NCBI GenBank assembly: GCA_963728145.1
Contig: CAVSJA010000008.1
Span: 1-64,000 of the forward strand
DNA: 64,000 nt
DNA from: CAVSJA01 sp963728145
GTDB taxonomy: Bacteria; Bacteroidota; Bacteroidia; Chitinophagales; Chitinophagaceae
Direction of reading: 5' to 3'
This document shows positions 51,133 through 60,043 of this stretch, one piece after another (positions within the stretch are counted from its first letter, which is position 1; each line of letters opens with the position of its first letter). A program made the translations under genes and the position numbers. The notes beneath the pieces are model-generated. The model had not been told where the DNA came from. It made no database searches and saw only the letters and a list, made by a program, of their open reading frames with translations.

Positions 51133-51238
51133 ATAGGCAATGGGCAATAGGCAATAAACAAAATCTAATTCTATACATTTTTTCGATGTTTCCTATTGCC
51201 TATTGTCTATTGTCTATTGCCTATTGCCCATTGCCTAT
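51133..51238. repeat. Perfect 24-base inverted repeat made of GGCAATR heptamers
   Basis: The left arm 51133-51156 is built from GGCAATG and GGCAATA units. The right arm 51215-51238 is its exact reverse complement, preceded by further TATTGCC and TATTGTC units from about 51192. The 58 bases between are AT-rich with no other structure noted. The right arm touches the 3' end of the next lipoprotein gene and supplies its last codons and stop. Confidence 0.85.
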
Positions 51239-52014
51239 TGCTTTGTAAGGTATAGAGCCCGTTGGCAATCGTACTCAATAACAGATTTATTGAGACTCCT
51301 GCCAAAGAAATTGTGCGTTGGAAATTCCCAGCCCGGACTTGAATTATCAAATTCTAAAGGCAATCTGAAACTATTGTAAGCCTTTGCTGCAATTGGATTG
51401 TTTAGGCTATAATCCTCTGCAAAGAATTGCCAGATCGGATGCAGCACGTGAATGTTTACATAATTATCGTATGGAATGTCACCGCCGTAAATCAGGTTGC
51501 CGTTTGCATCATAGGCATAGGTCAGTTCAGTCGGCGGATAATCGGGCGATACCTGGTCCAGAATAAGCATAATTATTCTTCCAGCGCTGTCATATTTGTA
51601 GTGATTGATGTTTTTGGAATAATAGAATTCTGGTTCAGGTTCCTCATCGCTACCCCAAACATAGACAGTGTCCGTTGTAATTTGCCCGTTTGTATACCCG
51701 AACTTGTGCCAGGTTTCGTATTCACCGTTTGAGTAAACAAACTTCGCCTGTGTTAACTGTCTTCTGTTGTTGTATTTGAAATGCAGGTTTGGAAACCCCG
51801 TTCCAACAAATCCAAATATGACACTGTCAGGATCACCCCAATTATTGTAGAAAAAATTACCGATATACTCGGAACTGCCATCGAAAAAATGAATGCTTTT
51901 AATTCGACATTCTTCCGGTTCTTCGGGCAGATATTCAATCATCTTTTCGCAAGAAAAAGCCTGCAGTATGAGTACGATATACAGGGGACGAACAATATAA
52001 TTGATCCTTTTCAT
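51235..52014 (-). CDS. Lipoprotein with an RHS/YD-like segment, function unknown
   Basis: The 259-residue protein has a lipoprotein signal (YIVLILQAFSCEKM). The body contains HFKYNNRRQLTQAKFVYSNG, HYKYDSAGRIIMLIL and LTYAYDANGNLIYGG, which resemble the YD-type beta strands of RHS-like and DUF4595-like Bacteroidota lipoproteins. No catalytic motif is visible. The final codons (TKQ) and the stop lie in the heptamer repeat, so the original C-terminus may have been replaced when the repeat arrived. A truncated paralogue is at 38504-38604. Confidence 0.75.
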   Translation of the reverse strand: MKRINYIVRPLYIVLILQAFSCEKMIEYLPEEPEECRIKSIHFFDGSSEYIGNFFYNNWGDPDSVIFGFVGTGFPNLHFKYNNRRQLTQAKFVYSNGEYETWHKFGYTNGQITTDTVYVWGSDEEPEPEFYYSKNINHYKYDSAGRIIMLILDQVSPDYPPTELTYAYDANGNLIYGGDIPYDNYVNIHVLHPIWQFFAEDYSLNNPIAAKAYNSFRLPLEFDNSSPGWEFPTHNFFGRSLNKSVIEYDCQRALYLTKQ

Positions 52015-52160
52015 GACGGGTATAATTTAATCATAGGCTTTGCCAGGATCATTCTGGTTGCTGTCAGAATTGACATATATAGATACCTACCAAAATGATG
52101 CCTACCCATCTGACATCTCAAATGATGAAAGAGATGCATTAAACTAAGATTAAAAAAATA

Positions 52161-52856
52161 CTACCTGCAGGTGGAGTCAACGAAGGAAAGTAAATTTTCA
52201 AGATCAAGCTTCGTTTCAAAATCGATCTTATTCTTGTTACAATATTTCTTGAGTTCTCCGCTGCACCCAGGGAAAAGTTTAGCCAGGTTCTTTTGGTTAG
52301 CGTGAACGAAATGATCAAACTTGTCGCCAAAAAAATAGTATTCTGTTGTGAATAATACGATCTGTTCCTTAGCTACTAATCTGTGCCTTGCACCGGCTTC
52401 TTCGATCGACCTGATATTTTGCACAGAAGATATAGAACTCATTCCATCATAGCTGACAGACCTTCTTTTGTCCGCAAGTCTGAAACTATGTTTTATGCCA
52501 AGCCTTGCTGAATTATTGGATTGTACAAGTAGAATATATCCCTTATTAAAATAAAAACTGTCGTTCTTAATATTAATAAGCCTTATCGTTTCTTCGTTGT
52601 CCAGTATAAGTGTATCTCCATTCCCCTTAATAAAAAACATCTCATCTGTGAAACGGTTGTAGTTCATCCGCGCTTCAACAACCCTTCCGTCCCTGAAAAT
52701 AACTTTACCAATTAAAAATTCCGGATACTCATAGAGATCTTTCGCGGGGATTGCTTCGTCTATCCTGGAACCTGCGTTTACTACAAAAGACGTGTCTTGT
52801 GTGACCGTGCGTTCCGATAACAGTAAAATCAATAACAGGCAAACCAGGGATCTCAT
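52161..52856 (-). CDS. Secreted protein of unknown function, 231 residues
   Basis: The start at 52856 is followed by a signal peptide (SLVCLLLILLLSERTVTQ). The mature part has LIGKVIFRDGRVVEARMNYN, FIKGNGDTLILDNEETIRLI and a Cys-containing C-terminal part (FPGCSGELKKYCNKNKIDFE) that looks helical. The pattern of a beta domain plus a helical tail is common in Bacteroidota secreted proteins without known role. I do not recognise a named family. It is a single gene with about 115-145 bases on each side. Confidence 0.65.
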   Translation of the reverse strand: MRSLVCLLLILLLSERTVTQDTSFVVNAGSRIDEAIPAKDLYEYPEFLIGKVIFRDGRVVEARMNYNRFTDEMFFIKGNGDTLILDNEETIRLINIKNDSFYFNKGYILLVQSNNSARLGIKHSFRLADKRRSVSYDGMSSISSVQNIRSIEEAGARHRLVAKEQIVLFTTEYYFFGDKFDHFVHANQKNLAKLFPGCSGELKKYCNKNKIDFETKLDLENLLSFVDSTCR

Positions 52857-52972
52857 TGTTTTAATTTATCAATTTGTCAAACCGCATAGTTTAATTTCAG
52901 TCACTATAAGTTAACGAATATTTGCAAGAGTGTTCAAAGGTTGAAAACTGCTTCTTATTGCAGAATAGATAT

Positions 52973-53758
52973 TCAATCAGGCGAAATTGATCGTATAAAT
53001 TCTTTTGATGTTGAAACGAGTCCAAAATGTGTTTGAATGATTGTAAGGGATGATTCATGATTACTTCTTGCAAGGTTATTACCTACCGGTTCTGCAGTGC
53101 AATCAGCAAGCACGATTGGCAGGTAGCCTCTGAAATTCGCATCTCTGACGGTAGATTCAACACAAACACTGGTAGTGCAACCAATGACAATCAGGTATTT
53201 CTTTCCCATCTTACGCAAAAGAGAATCTAATGTTGTTTGATAAAAACCGTTGAATCGATTCTTGTTAATAACGATGTCTTCTGGTTGTGGCTTCAGTTGA
53301 GACAGTATGTCTGTATTCCAGGTATCGTGTATCAGTATGCGGCTCTGCTCTCCGTTTGGCGCCGTGACCGTTTCGCCAATATGGAATCTTTTAGCTCTTC
53401 TAACCCGACTTGGAAATTCCGTACCAGCCATGTCGGAAAGATCTGGTTTGAATCCCATTTTAAGATAGATAATTTTTAATCCTTTCTTCCTGGCTGCTGA
53501 CAACACGTTGTTAATTGGATCTATCACTTTTTGAATCATAGAAATATCTATCCCTGCCCTGTCAAACATTCCACCCTTTGCTCCGAAATCATTTTGCATA
53601 TCCACAACTATAATGGCTGTGCTGGCTGCATCAAAACGAATTGAATCAGGCCTCGCTGATAGATAAATAGAATCATTAACCTGCTTTTGCTGCGCTACTG
53701 TTTTGGTTTCAATCGAAAGGAAGATCAGGAGAATGAGTAAAAAATAGCGGACTTTCAT
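52973..53758 (-). CDS. Secreted isochorismatase-family cysteine hydrolase
   Basis: After a signal peptide (YFLLILLIFLSIETKTVAQ) the 261-residue protein shows the family triad: Asp in AIIVVDMQNDFGAKGG, Lys in DIVINKNRFNGFYQT, and Cys in LIVIGCTTSVCVESTVRDA, where the following TTSVCVESTVRDA helix is diagnostic. Members hydrolyse isochorismate, nicotinamide, carbamoyl or biuret-type amides; the substrate here is not clear. A signal peptide is unusual for a family that is mostly cytoplasmic. Start is the ATG at 53758. Confidence 0.87.
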   Translation of the reverse strand: MKVRYFLLILLIFLSIETKTVAQQKQVNDSIYLSARPDSIRFDAASTAIIVVDMQNDFGAKGGMFDRAGIDISMIQKVIDPINNVLSAARKKGLKIIYLKMGFKPDLSDMAGTEFPSRVRRAKRFHIGETVTAPNGEQSRILIHDTWNTDILSQLKPQPEDIVINKNRFNGFYQTTLDSLLRKMGKKYLIVIGCTTSVCVESTVRDANFRGYLPIVLADCTAEPVGNNLARSNHESSLTIIQTHFGLVSTSKEFIRSISPD

Positions 53759-53903
53759 AAAAGTAAATCGTATTGTAATGTATCTAAGTTAAAAAAAGAA
53801 ACTAGAAAGCTGGATTTTTTATAGTTTCTGCGCCTTCGCACACAAAATTTCCAATTGTTAAGTAATTTCAAAGACACGTTAAATAAATAATTTTAGTCTT
53901 TTT

Positions 53904-54317
53904 ATGTCCTACGATTATTTCTTACAAGCTCACTCAAACAAAGATTTCCAGGAAATTCCTATCGAAAGCATTTTGCAAGTCTTTGAAAGATTTATAACAG
54001 CAAAGGGTGAAGGATATTTTGATGTTCAGTTCGATGACTTGAATGGTTGTACAATTTATATGGAAACAGAGGAGCCGGTAACGAGTGCCATAAATATAAA
54101 TCGACCTTGTTCTGGCGAGGAATTCACGAATTGTCTTTATCAGCTAATGAAATTGGGAAACTTTGTTTTTTTTGAACCCAACGGAAACTATCCAATCATC
54201 CTGAATCCCGAAACAGAAAAACATCTACCTGATGATTTCCTTGAAACATTAGGTAAACCGGTTGTGGCAGATAGCCTGGAATCCTTTTCTACGTTCTTAC
54301 AGAATGCGCGAGATTAA
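53904..54317 (+). CDS. Hypothetical protein, 137 residues
   Basis: The ATG at 53904 reads SYDYFLQAHSNKDFQEIPIE, then VFERFITAKGEGYFDVQFDD and INRPCSGEEFTNCLYQLMKL. It is acidic, without signal peptide or membrane segment. Composition and codon use match its neighbours. The pattern resembles small cytoplasmic immunity- or SMI1-like folds only loosely, so I assign no function. It faces the divergent isochorismatase gene across 145 bases and ends 77 bases before the convergent baeRF-like gene. Confidence 0.6.
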   Translation: MSYDYFLQAHSNKDFQEIPIESILQVFERFITAKGEGYFDVQFDDLNGCTIYMETEEPVTSAININRPCSGEEFTNCLYQLMKLGNFVFFEPNGNYPIILNPETEKHLPDDFLETLGKPVVADSLESFSTFLQNARD

Positions 54318-54394
54318 TTTCAGTTCATGTAGTAGTTCCTCCAAAGGTTCCCTATCAACCCTGTCAATCCGCCTCAGGCGACTCAACCTTTCAA

Positions 54395-55492
54395 TCAGTA
54401 ATATTGAATAAGAACAATACGGCCGTACGCCTTCAGCACGTCACCTTCAACGAATTCAACATCAGCTCCCATTTCAAGCATTTTTTCAATCATATCGTCT
54501 ACTGCATCTCTGATATAGGAGAAGTCATTATAAGGCTTTGTGAGTTCAAGTATCTCTGATTTATCTGATCCTTGTTCGGCAGAAACGCGGAAGTTTTTCT
54601 CGACAATGAGAAGTTTTCCGCGGCTATTATTAACCTGCTTCCAGACCTCTTTGATTCCCGATACAAGCTTGCCTGCTCCTGCTGCATCTTCCATTTTTTG
54701 AAAGATCAACTTCATTTGGATTTTCTTCCAATCAAGAATGGCAGGTTCAATGATTTTTGCCAGTTCAGCAGAAGGAAGCTCTGAATAGTTGCCAGGTATA
54801 TATCCAACAATATTTTTGGTATTTCGGGTGAGTGATTTGAAATAACCCAATACTTTTTGCGATCCCATCACAAGTACTGGCAATGGATAACTCTTCAATA
54901 AACTATGCAGGCCTTTATCAGAATAGTGAAGGAATTTTTTCAGATTAAATTCTCTTTGCTTGGCGGGGTCTGAAAAATTCGCAACCCTTTCTGGCAAATC
55001 ATATTTCATAGTTTCGGCATATTCAGCAACATCAACCTTTATTATGGTGAAACGGCCCTGGTCAACAAGATAGATTTTGGTTGCTTTCGCAGCTACAGAT
55101 ACCAGCAGGAACTGTTTCTCTTCTTTTTTCGCAAGTACCAGGTCTCTGATCTCGAAGGACTCATCGACAATGATTTTCTCTTCCACGGGAATATCCAGGT
55201 AGAGTACCTTTTCAAAAACAGGAGACACAAAAAGCGCAACAGTTTTTTTAAATGTGCTGTAATTAATGTTCTCGACCTGTTTTCTCAGTTTACTAAGGAC
55301 TAGTTCTGCGAGTTCGTCATTATAGTTATGGTGGACTTCTTTCTTAATTTGGTCGTAGGCAAATTTTAGCCGCTTAGTGAGTTCTGACTTGTCCTTCATT
55401 TTCGGCTCAAATGGCATAATCAGGGAAATTGCCGGCCGGTAATGAACCGCTTCCAGCAGCTCTTTCAGTTGAGACGCGAGGTGAGTATCCAT
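54395..55492 (-). CDS. baeRF-like protein (bacterial eRF1-related family)
   Basis: From the ATG at 55492 the protein has about 365 residues: THLASQLKELLEAVHYRPAI, SLIMPFEPKMKDKSELTKRL, then FKKTVALFVSPVFEKVLYLD and IYLVDQGRFTIIKVDVAEYA, and a C-terminal part with SGIKEVWKQVNNSRGKLLIV and MLEMGADVEFVEGDVLKAYG. The order matches the bacterial archaeo-eukaryotic release-factor-like families, which carry a degenerate eRF1 domain 2 and a Pelota/eRF1-type domain 3 and are suspected to act at ribosomes, often under stress. A reading from 55540 adds 16 residues without clear support. No GGQ motif is seen. Confidence 0.75.
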   Translation of the reverse strand: MDTHLASQLKELLEAVHYRPAISLIMPFEPKMKDKSELTKRLKFAYDQIKKEVHHNYNDELAELVLSKLRKQVENINYSTFKKTVALFVSPVFEKVLYLDIPVEEKIIVDESFEIRDLVLAKKEEKQFLLVSVAAKATKIYLVDQGRFTIIKVDVAEYAETMKYDLPERVANFSDPAKQREFNLKKFLHYSDKGLHSLLKSYPLPVLVMGSQKVLGYFKSLTRNTKNIVGYIPGNYSELPSAELAKIIEPAILDWKKIQMKLIFQKMEDAAGAGKLVSGIKEVWKQVNNSRGKLLIVEKNFRVSAEQGSDKSEILELTKPYNDFSYIRDAVDDMIEKMLEMGADVEFVEGDVLKAYGRIVLIQYY

Positions 55493-56089
55493 AGTATCTG
55501 ATTTGAATTCAAAGCTATTATCGTAAATCCTGCATAACAATGACGGTACTCACAGCTTGTCTTGATTCCGTTCAGAACCTATGAAGCATAATTTACCAAA
55601 ATTTCTCCACTATACCTGAAACGTGCTAAAAATGTGGAATAAATATGGCGAGATGACATCTGGCCCCACAGGTTCTACGCATCAAAAGCAACTGCGGGGC
55701 CAGAAGTTTTCATACTAGGGTGTTACCAACTAGTCCACCCTTAAGTATGGCAGGCTCCATTAATGGTTGGAGTCAGACAATTTAATGGTTGGAGCCAGAT
55801 CATTTCCACTGCATATTTCCCTTCAGATCTACAGGATTAAAAAATATGCTGCAACTAATGAAAAGAGTTTCGCATTTTTTGGGGAATAAGTTCTCACTGC
55901 CAGATAGAGCAACTTCATTTATTAGGATTTTAAAATTTGCTTAACTATCCTTTATCATTCCTTTATAAAATAATTGCACATTCTTTGAATAATTTTGCTA
56001 TCCACTTTTTACCCACTCATATAGTTTAGAGCGAAACCATCACTTCCTGCGGTCAACTATTCACTAAAACAAAAAAAGGAATATTAATT
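55493..56089. repeat. Gene-free region with an inverted repeat and a tandem 22-base repeat
   Basis: No coding frame is supported. It holds a 9-base inverted repeat TCTGGCCCC (55659-55667) and GGGGCCAGA (55696-55704), and two adjacent 22-base units starting TAATGGTTGGAG at 55761-55782 and 55783-55804, alike at 19 of 22 positions. CTCCATTAATGG just before the first unit can also pair with the repeat itself. The right end, from about 55980, should hold the promoter of the DUF4397 gene; TAATTTTG near 55988 fits a -7 element loosely. These may be remains of a small mobile element. Confidence 0.55.
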
Positions 56090-56827
56090 ATGAAGAAGGT
56101 CTTACTGAACTTCAACAGAAGTTTATTTGCAGGATTTGCGATCATTGGCCTGGCAATATTATTTACAGGTTGTATGAAGAAGGGAGATGATGTTGATATC
56201 CCCTCAGCCGGCCTGATGACTTTTAACCTGGCACCGGATCAACAATCGGTTGTAGTAGCATTGTCCGGAAGCACGGTTAGCCGATCTCCGATGGGTTACA
56301 CCAGCTTTTCGGGTTTGTATCAAAACATTTTTATCGGCACCAGAAACGTCGAGAGTTTTGACTATCCGGATGAGACTCCGCTCGCTTCAACCGAATTCAA
56401 TTTCGAGAATGAGAAATACTATTCGGCATTTGTAGTGGGGGTGAACGGTACCTATCGTAATGTAGTGGCTTTGGATAATTTCGACAGCCTGTCTTCAACT
56501 TCAGGAAATGCGTATATCCGTTATATCAATGCGATCACGGATTCGGTGAACAGTCCAACTGTTACTATTAGCGCAGGTGGAAGCAATGTAGTAAATGACA
56601 ATGCTGCCTATGCAAGTGTTAGCGAATTCGCAGCTGTTGCTCCTGGTGAAGTAAGTATTGCCGTGAAGAACGGCACGGCTATCGACGCCAATCGCAGCAT
56701 CACAGTTGAAGCTAAAAAGGTTTACACTGTACTGTTAGTCGGAATGCCTGGTGAAACCGATGACATGAAGAAGGTACAGATAAGATTTATCCAAAACGGT
56801 ACTTTGACCGACGAAGGCGGAAAGTAA
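56090..56827 (+). CDS. DUF4397 domain lipoprotein
   Basis: The 245-residue protein has a lipoprotein signal (FAGFAIIGLAILFTGCMKK). The body LMTFNLAPDQQSVVVALSGS, YYSAFVVGVNGTYRNVVAL, AYIRYINAITDSVNSPTVTI and KKVYTVLLVGMPG matches the tandem Ig-like DUF4397 domain, common in Bacteroidota surface lipoproteins of unknown role. The N-terminal MKK and the ATG at 56090 make the start clear. It ends just before a terminator. Confidence 0.85.
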   Translation: MKKVLLNFNRSLFAGFAIIGLAILFTGCMKKGDDVDIPSAGLMTFNLAPDQQSVVVALSGSTVSRSPMGYTSFSGLYQNIFIGTRNVESFDYPDETPLASTEFNFENEKYYSAFVVGVNGTYRNVVALDNFDSLSSTSGNAYIRYINAITDSVNSPTVTISAGGSNVVNDNAAYASVSEFAAVAPGEVSIAVKNGTAIDANRSITVEAKKVYTVLLVGMPGETDDMKKVQIRFIQNGTLTDEGGK

Positions 56828-56854
56828 TTCGTCAGGTTCATAAATTAACGATTG

Positions 56855-56896
56855 AAAAGCCCAAGCTTCTCCGTATGGAGGGTTTGGGTTTTTTTT
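56855..56896 (+). terminator. Rho-independent terminator after the DUF4397 gene
   Basis: AAAAGCCCAAG pairs imperfectly with TTTGGGTTTT around an inner CTCC/GGAG helix, followed by a run of T from 56889. It starts 28 bases after the stop. Confidence 0.75.
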
Positions 56897-57090
56897 ATTT
56901 TGTCCCAACAGAGTCTCCCGCAACAGGAACTCCAAAACTTAGAAATCTCGCGCGGGTACTCTCAGTCTTTGAAGAAGAGCGCTACATTAGGAAGTTGGGC
57001 TTTGTCGATTCAGGCCTCTATGATAGAACAGGACGGCTCAATCCCTCATACAACTATATTTGACAAACCGGCATAGGTAAATGTTGATTA

Positions 57091-57891
57091 ATGGGAAGAA
57101 ATAAAACTTACATACTTTGCTTTTTATTTTTTGTTTGTTCTTCTTTTATTCTTTTCAAAAAAGAACGCCCAACTTTTTACATCATTGGTGATTCCACTGT
57201 GCGCAACGGGGATGGTACAGGTAACAATAACCAGTGGGGTTGGGGAAACTTTATAGCTGATTATTTTGACACTATGCGTATCAGCATTCGTAATCATGCC
57301 ATCGGTGGCAGGAGCAGCCGAACATTCATTACAGAAGGACGTTGGGACCGCATCATGGTTGAAATGAAAAAAGGCGACTATGTAATCATGCAATTTGGTC
57401 ATAACGATGCCGGGCCATTGGATGATACCGCAAGAGCGAGAGGTACAATCAGGGGCATCGGTACTGAATCGAAGGAGATTTATAATCCCATTCGTAAAAT
57501 GAACGAGGTAGTGTACACTTATGGTTATTATATGAGGAAATATATAAAGGATACAAAAGTCAAAGGCGCAATTCCAATTGTATGCTCACCTATACCGCGG
57601 AATGACTGGAAGGAAGGAAAAGTCGTCCGTTCATCCGAAACTTATCCCGGTTGGGCGAGACAGGTAGCAAAGGAAGAAGGCGCATTCTTCATTGACCTAA
57701 ATGACTTGGTTGCGAAGCAATATGAACTAATGGGTGCTGATGCAGTAAAGCCGTTCTTCCCGGTTGACCATACCCATACGAATAAAGAAGGCGCGGAGCT
57801 GAATGCAAAGATTGTCGTACAGGAATTGAAGAAGATGAATCCTGGGAAGATGAAGAAGTTTATGCGGTCGGCTACGGTTCAGGTACATTAA
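57091..57891 (+). CDS. SGNH hydrolase, rhamnogalacturonan acetylesterase-like
   Basis: After a hydrophobic N-terminus (ILCFLFFVCSSFILF) the 266-residue protein shows the SGNH blocks of the RhgT/rhamnogalacturonan acetylesterase group: YIIGDSTVRNGDGTGNNNQW (nucleophile Ser), NHAIGGRSSRTFITEGRWD (Gly), VIMQFGHNDAGPLDD (Asn) and the final DHTHTNKEGAELNAK (Asp and His). The fold removes acetyl groups from pectic or other polysaccharides. It stands alone rather than in a typical polysaccharide-utilisation locus with SusC/SusD, so the substrate is uncertain. About 260 bases before it hold the terminator and no convincing gene. Confidence 0.88.
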   Translation: MGRNKTYILCFLFFVCSSFILFKKERPTFYIIGDSTVRNGDGTGNNNQWGWGNFIADYFDTMRISIRNHAIGGRSSRTFITEGRWDRIMVEMKKGDYVIMQFGHNDAGPLDDTARARGTIRGIGTESKEIYNPIRKMNEVVYTYGYYMRKYIKDTKVKGAIPIVCSPIPRNDWKEGKVVRSSETYPGWARQVAKEEGAFFIDLNDLVAKQYELMGADAVKPFFPVDHTHTNKEGAELNAKIVVQELKKMNPGKMKKFMRSATVQVH

Positions 57892-57932
57892 TTATCTCGC
57901 AAATAAAATCACTAAATTTACTTCCCTTCAAT

Positions 57933-58005
57933 GACTCCGTAGCTCAGCTGGTAGAGCAACAGACTCTTAATCTGTGGGTCCAGGGTTCGATCCCCTGCGG
58001 GGTCA
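57933..58005 (+). tRNA. tRNA-Lys (anticodon CTT)
   Basis: The 73-base cloverleaf has acceptor GACTCCG pairing with CGGGGTC, D-arm with AGCTCAGCTGGTAGAGC, anticodon stem ACAGA/TCTGT around the loop CTCTTAA (anticodon CTT at 57966-57968), and T-arm with GGTTCGATCCC. The CCA end is not encoded. It starts 42 bases after the acetylesterase gene and shows no attachment-site duplication. Confidence 0.95.
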
Positions 58006-58157
58006 CTTTATAATTATTAATGGTTATAGCTTTAGTAATTATGAAAATGCTGACAGCAAAAAGTATTCGTATGCTGTTGGAGTAAATGCGACAATTCTTT
58101 TTTCGGGTAAGAAATGACAAGAATCCAATTATTTCGATCAAAGATTTATTCCCGAGC

Positions 58158-59057
58158 TTAACTTTTTGATGGGGCAATATCATCTTCGTCAAGGTTGAAT
58201 GTTTTACGCATGATATCCGAGGATAAAAGGAGCCTGATCGATTCTAGATTTTCAGGGCTTTTCAAAAATGGATGGTCTTGATATAATTGACGATATTCAG
58301 ATAGAATCTGATTATCGAGGGCTTCACGTTTCCGATTTGCGGCCTTGCCGATGGTGGTAATAACATCTTTTTGAAAGTGCAAGCTAACTGGGTCTACAAA
58401 GCCCATTTTAATAAAAGAGGCAGTTTTCTTAGCACATCTGCATGGGTTTTTCCGGTTGACCAATCCGCATTTGTTATCCAAAAAATTGTAAAGTTGCTGT
58501 TTTGCCCGGTGAAGCTTAATCCGGAAATTTTCCCGGCTGATTTCCATGATCTCGCTGCCAACAACGTCAGAAAGTTCAAAGAGCTCGCCAATAATATAAA
58601 TCATGCGTTGCTCACGGTCAAGGCATAATAGCATTGCTTTCATGCAACTCAATTTTGCCTCTTCTATCAGCAGTCTTTTTTCAAATTCCGGATACTGATC
58701 AGATAGCTCATGATCTTCGATATTATCAAGACTTTTTCCAAATTCATCAAAAGTCATCTGTACCGTCTCGTATTTGCTCCTTTTCATATTTAGAAAATGG
58801 TTTTTGACAATCCGGTATATCCAGGTTCGTAAGTTGCTTTCTTTTTTGAAGCTGCTTAATTTGGTAACTACTTTTACTAATACCTCCTGAGTGATATCTG
58901 CAGCGTCATTTTTGTCTGCGACAAATGAAAGGGCAATATTGAATATCCAATCCTGGTGCCTCTTAATGAGATCCTCCAACGCTTTTTTGTCACCGGATAA
59001 GGCCAACTCGATAAGGCTTATGTCTTCCTGGGTGGTCATACCTAAATGATTTTCCAT
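58158..59057 (-). CDS. ECF-type RNA polymerase sigma factor with C-terminal Cys-containing extension
   Basis: Region 2 is clear: GDKKALEDLIKRHQDWIFNI, DAADITQEVLVKVVTKLSSF and LRTWIYRIVKNHFLNMKR. Region 4 is more diverged (LLCLDREQRMIYIIGELFEL, SRENFRIKLHRAKQQLYNFL). After it the protein adds about 100 residues that start with a CGLVNRKNPCRCAKK cluster, a possible metal or redox site, followed by a helical tail. At 299 residues it is longer than usual ECF factors (170-200). Start 59057 or the internal ATG six codons later. An NTF2-like gene lies upstream on the same strand, 82 bases away. Confidence 0.85.
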   Translation of the reverse strand: MENHLGMTTQEDISLIELALSGDKKALEDLIKRHQDWIFNIALSFVADKNDAADITQEVLVKVVTKLSSFKKESNLRTWIYRIVKNHFLNMKRSKYETVQMTFDEFGKSLDNIEDHELSDQYPEFEKRLLIEEAKLSCMKAMLLCLDREQRMIYIIGELFELSDVVGSEIMEISRENFRIKLHRAKQQLYNFLDNKCGLVNRKNPCRCAKKTASFIKMGFVDPVSLHFQKDVITTIGKAANRKREALDNQILSEYRQLYQDHPFLKSPENLESIRLLLSSDIMRKTFNLDEDDIAPSKS

Positions 59058-59139
59058 TTATCCACTTTTTGATAATTCAAGTAGTTTAACAACTTTTGCC
59101 CGGTTTCGATTCGGGCAAAAGTTATTGTCAACCATTGTT

Positions 59140-59550
59140 TCATTTTTTGTCAAGAAGATGCGCCCCGAACGGGTTGTCAAAAACTATCAGCCACCTTCCA
59201 TCAAGTTGCTTACGGAGAACCGCTACTGAGAGCCCATCCTGGCGTATCTCTTTTCTATCTGGTGTTTTCCCTGTCATGGACCAAGGTGCAAAGTGAATAG
59301 CAAGATTTCCATTCACAAACACTTCATGACCCGAATAGGTAAATTTCGGATTTAATTGAAAAAATCCATTGAAGCCCATTCGAATGTCATTTATATCTGA
59401 TACCGGTCTTCCGGGTTCAAAAGCTATGACGGCATTGCTCTCATATCTTGCCAATACCCGATTGATGTCTTTTTGATGAAATGATTCTGTCATTGCCAGA
59501 ACGGCATTGAGTACCTCTTTTTGTTCCCGTTCTAAATTCTTTTGTTCCAT
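59140..59550 (-). CDS. NTF2-like (SnoaL/DUF4440) protein
   Basis: The 136-residue protein without signal peptide reads KEVLNAVLAMTESFHQKDIN, then ARYESNAVIAFEPGRPVSDI, VFVNGNLAIHFAPWSMTGKT and LRKQLDGRWLIVFDNPFGAH, the full pattern of an NTF2-like cone. Similar proteins are often encoded next to ECF sigma factors in this role-less form, and some sigma factors carry the domain fused. It could be a small-molecule or regulator partner of the sigma factor downstream, but this is context only. Confidence 0.8.
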   Translation of the reverse strand: MEQKNLEREQKEVLNAVLAMTESFHQKDINRVLARYESNAVIAFEPGRPVSDINDIRMGFNGFFQLNPKFTYSGHEVFVNGNLAIHFAPWSMTGKTPDRKEIRQDGLSVAVLRKQLDGRWLIVFDNPFGAHLLDKK

Positions 59551-60043
59551 AAGATGTTTTGTTAATGATTATGAATTACTTAATGATGTCACACCCAATG
59601 CAGCGATTAGGATCCATTCCGTTTTGACCATTGGTTCATATATGAACATTTTACGTTTAGACACAAAAATAAAGAGCCTGTTACAGTAGTTTATCTGCCA
59701 TTTTAATCATTGGCTGGGAGTGCGATTGCACTTGCAGCTGATTTTCTATCGTAACCAAATTAAGCTCCATGTATTCATTTTTTACATTATTGTAGCCTGA
59801 GCAGGGAGAAATTAACCTGATCTTTAAACAACTATTGACTTTTAGCCTTTCTTTTTAATTTCATCACTTCCCGTTTTGGCTTTATTGGTCATTGCAACCT
59901 TTTGCCATTTACTCCGTATGTATATAGTGTAATGGCTTTAAGAAAGGTATCCAGCTCATTAGTCTCTGCCAAAGTCAACCGCCCTTTAAACCAAACCAGG
60001 CAGGCATGTTAACTATTTAAACCAACTAATTTTTTCCCGGGCT
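59551..60043. other. Intergenic region between two sigma-factor units
   Basis: About 490 AT-rich bases between the divergent NTF2-like and ECF sigma genes. I find no supported coding frame, RNA gene or repeat. It should hold promoters in both directions, but no convincing -33/-7 pair stands out. Confidence 0.4.

Noticed and set aside
56875..57063. Small plus-strand frames between the DUF4397 and acetylesterase genes
   Set aside because: They start inside the terminator hairpin, overlap each other in two frames and match no family.
57933..58005. tRNA-Lys as an attachment site of an integrated element
   Set aside because: No integrase gene and no partial repeat of the tRNA 3' end are visible nearby.
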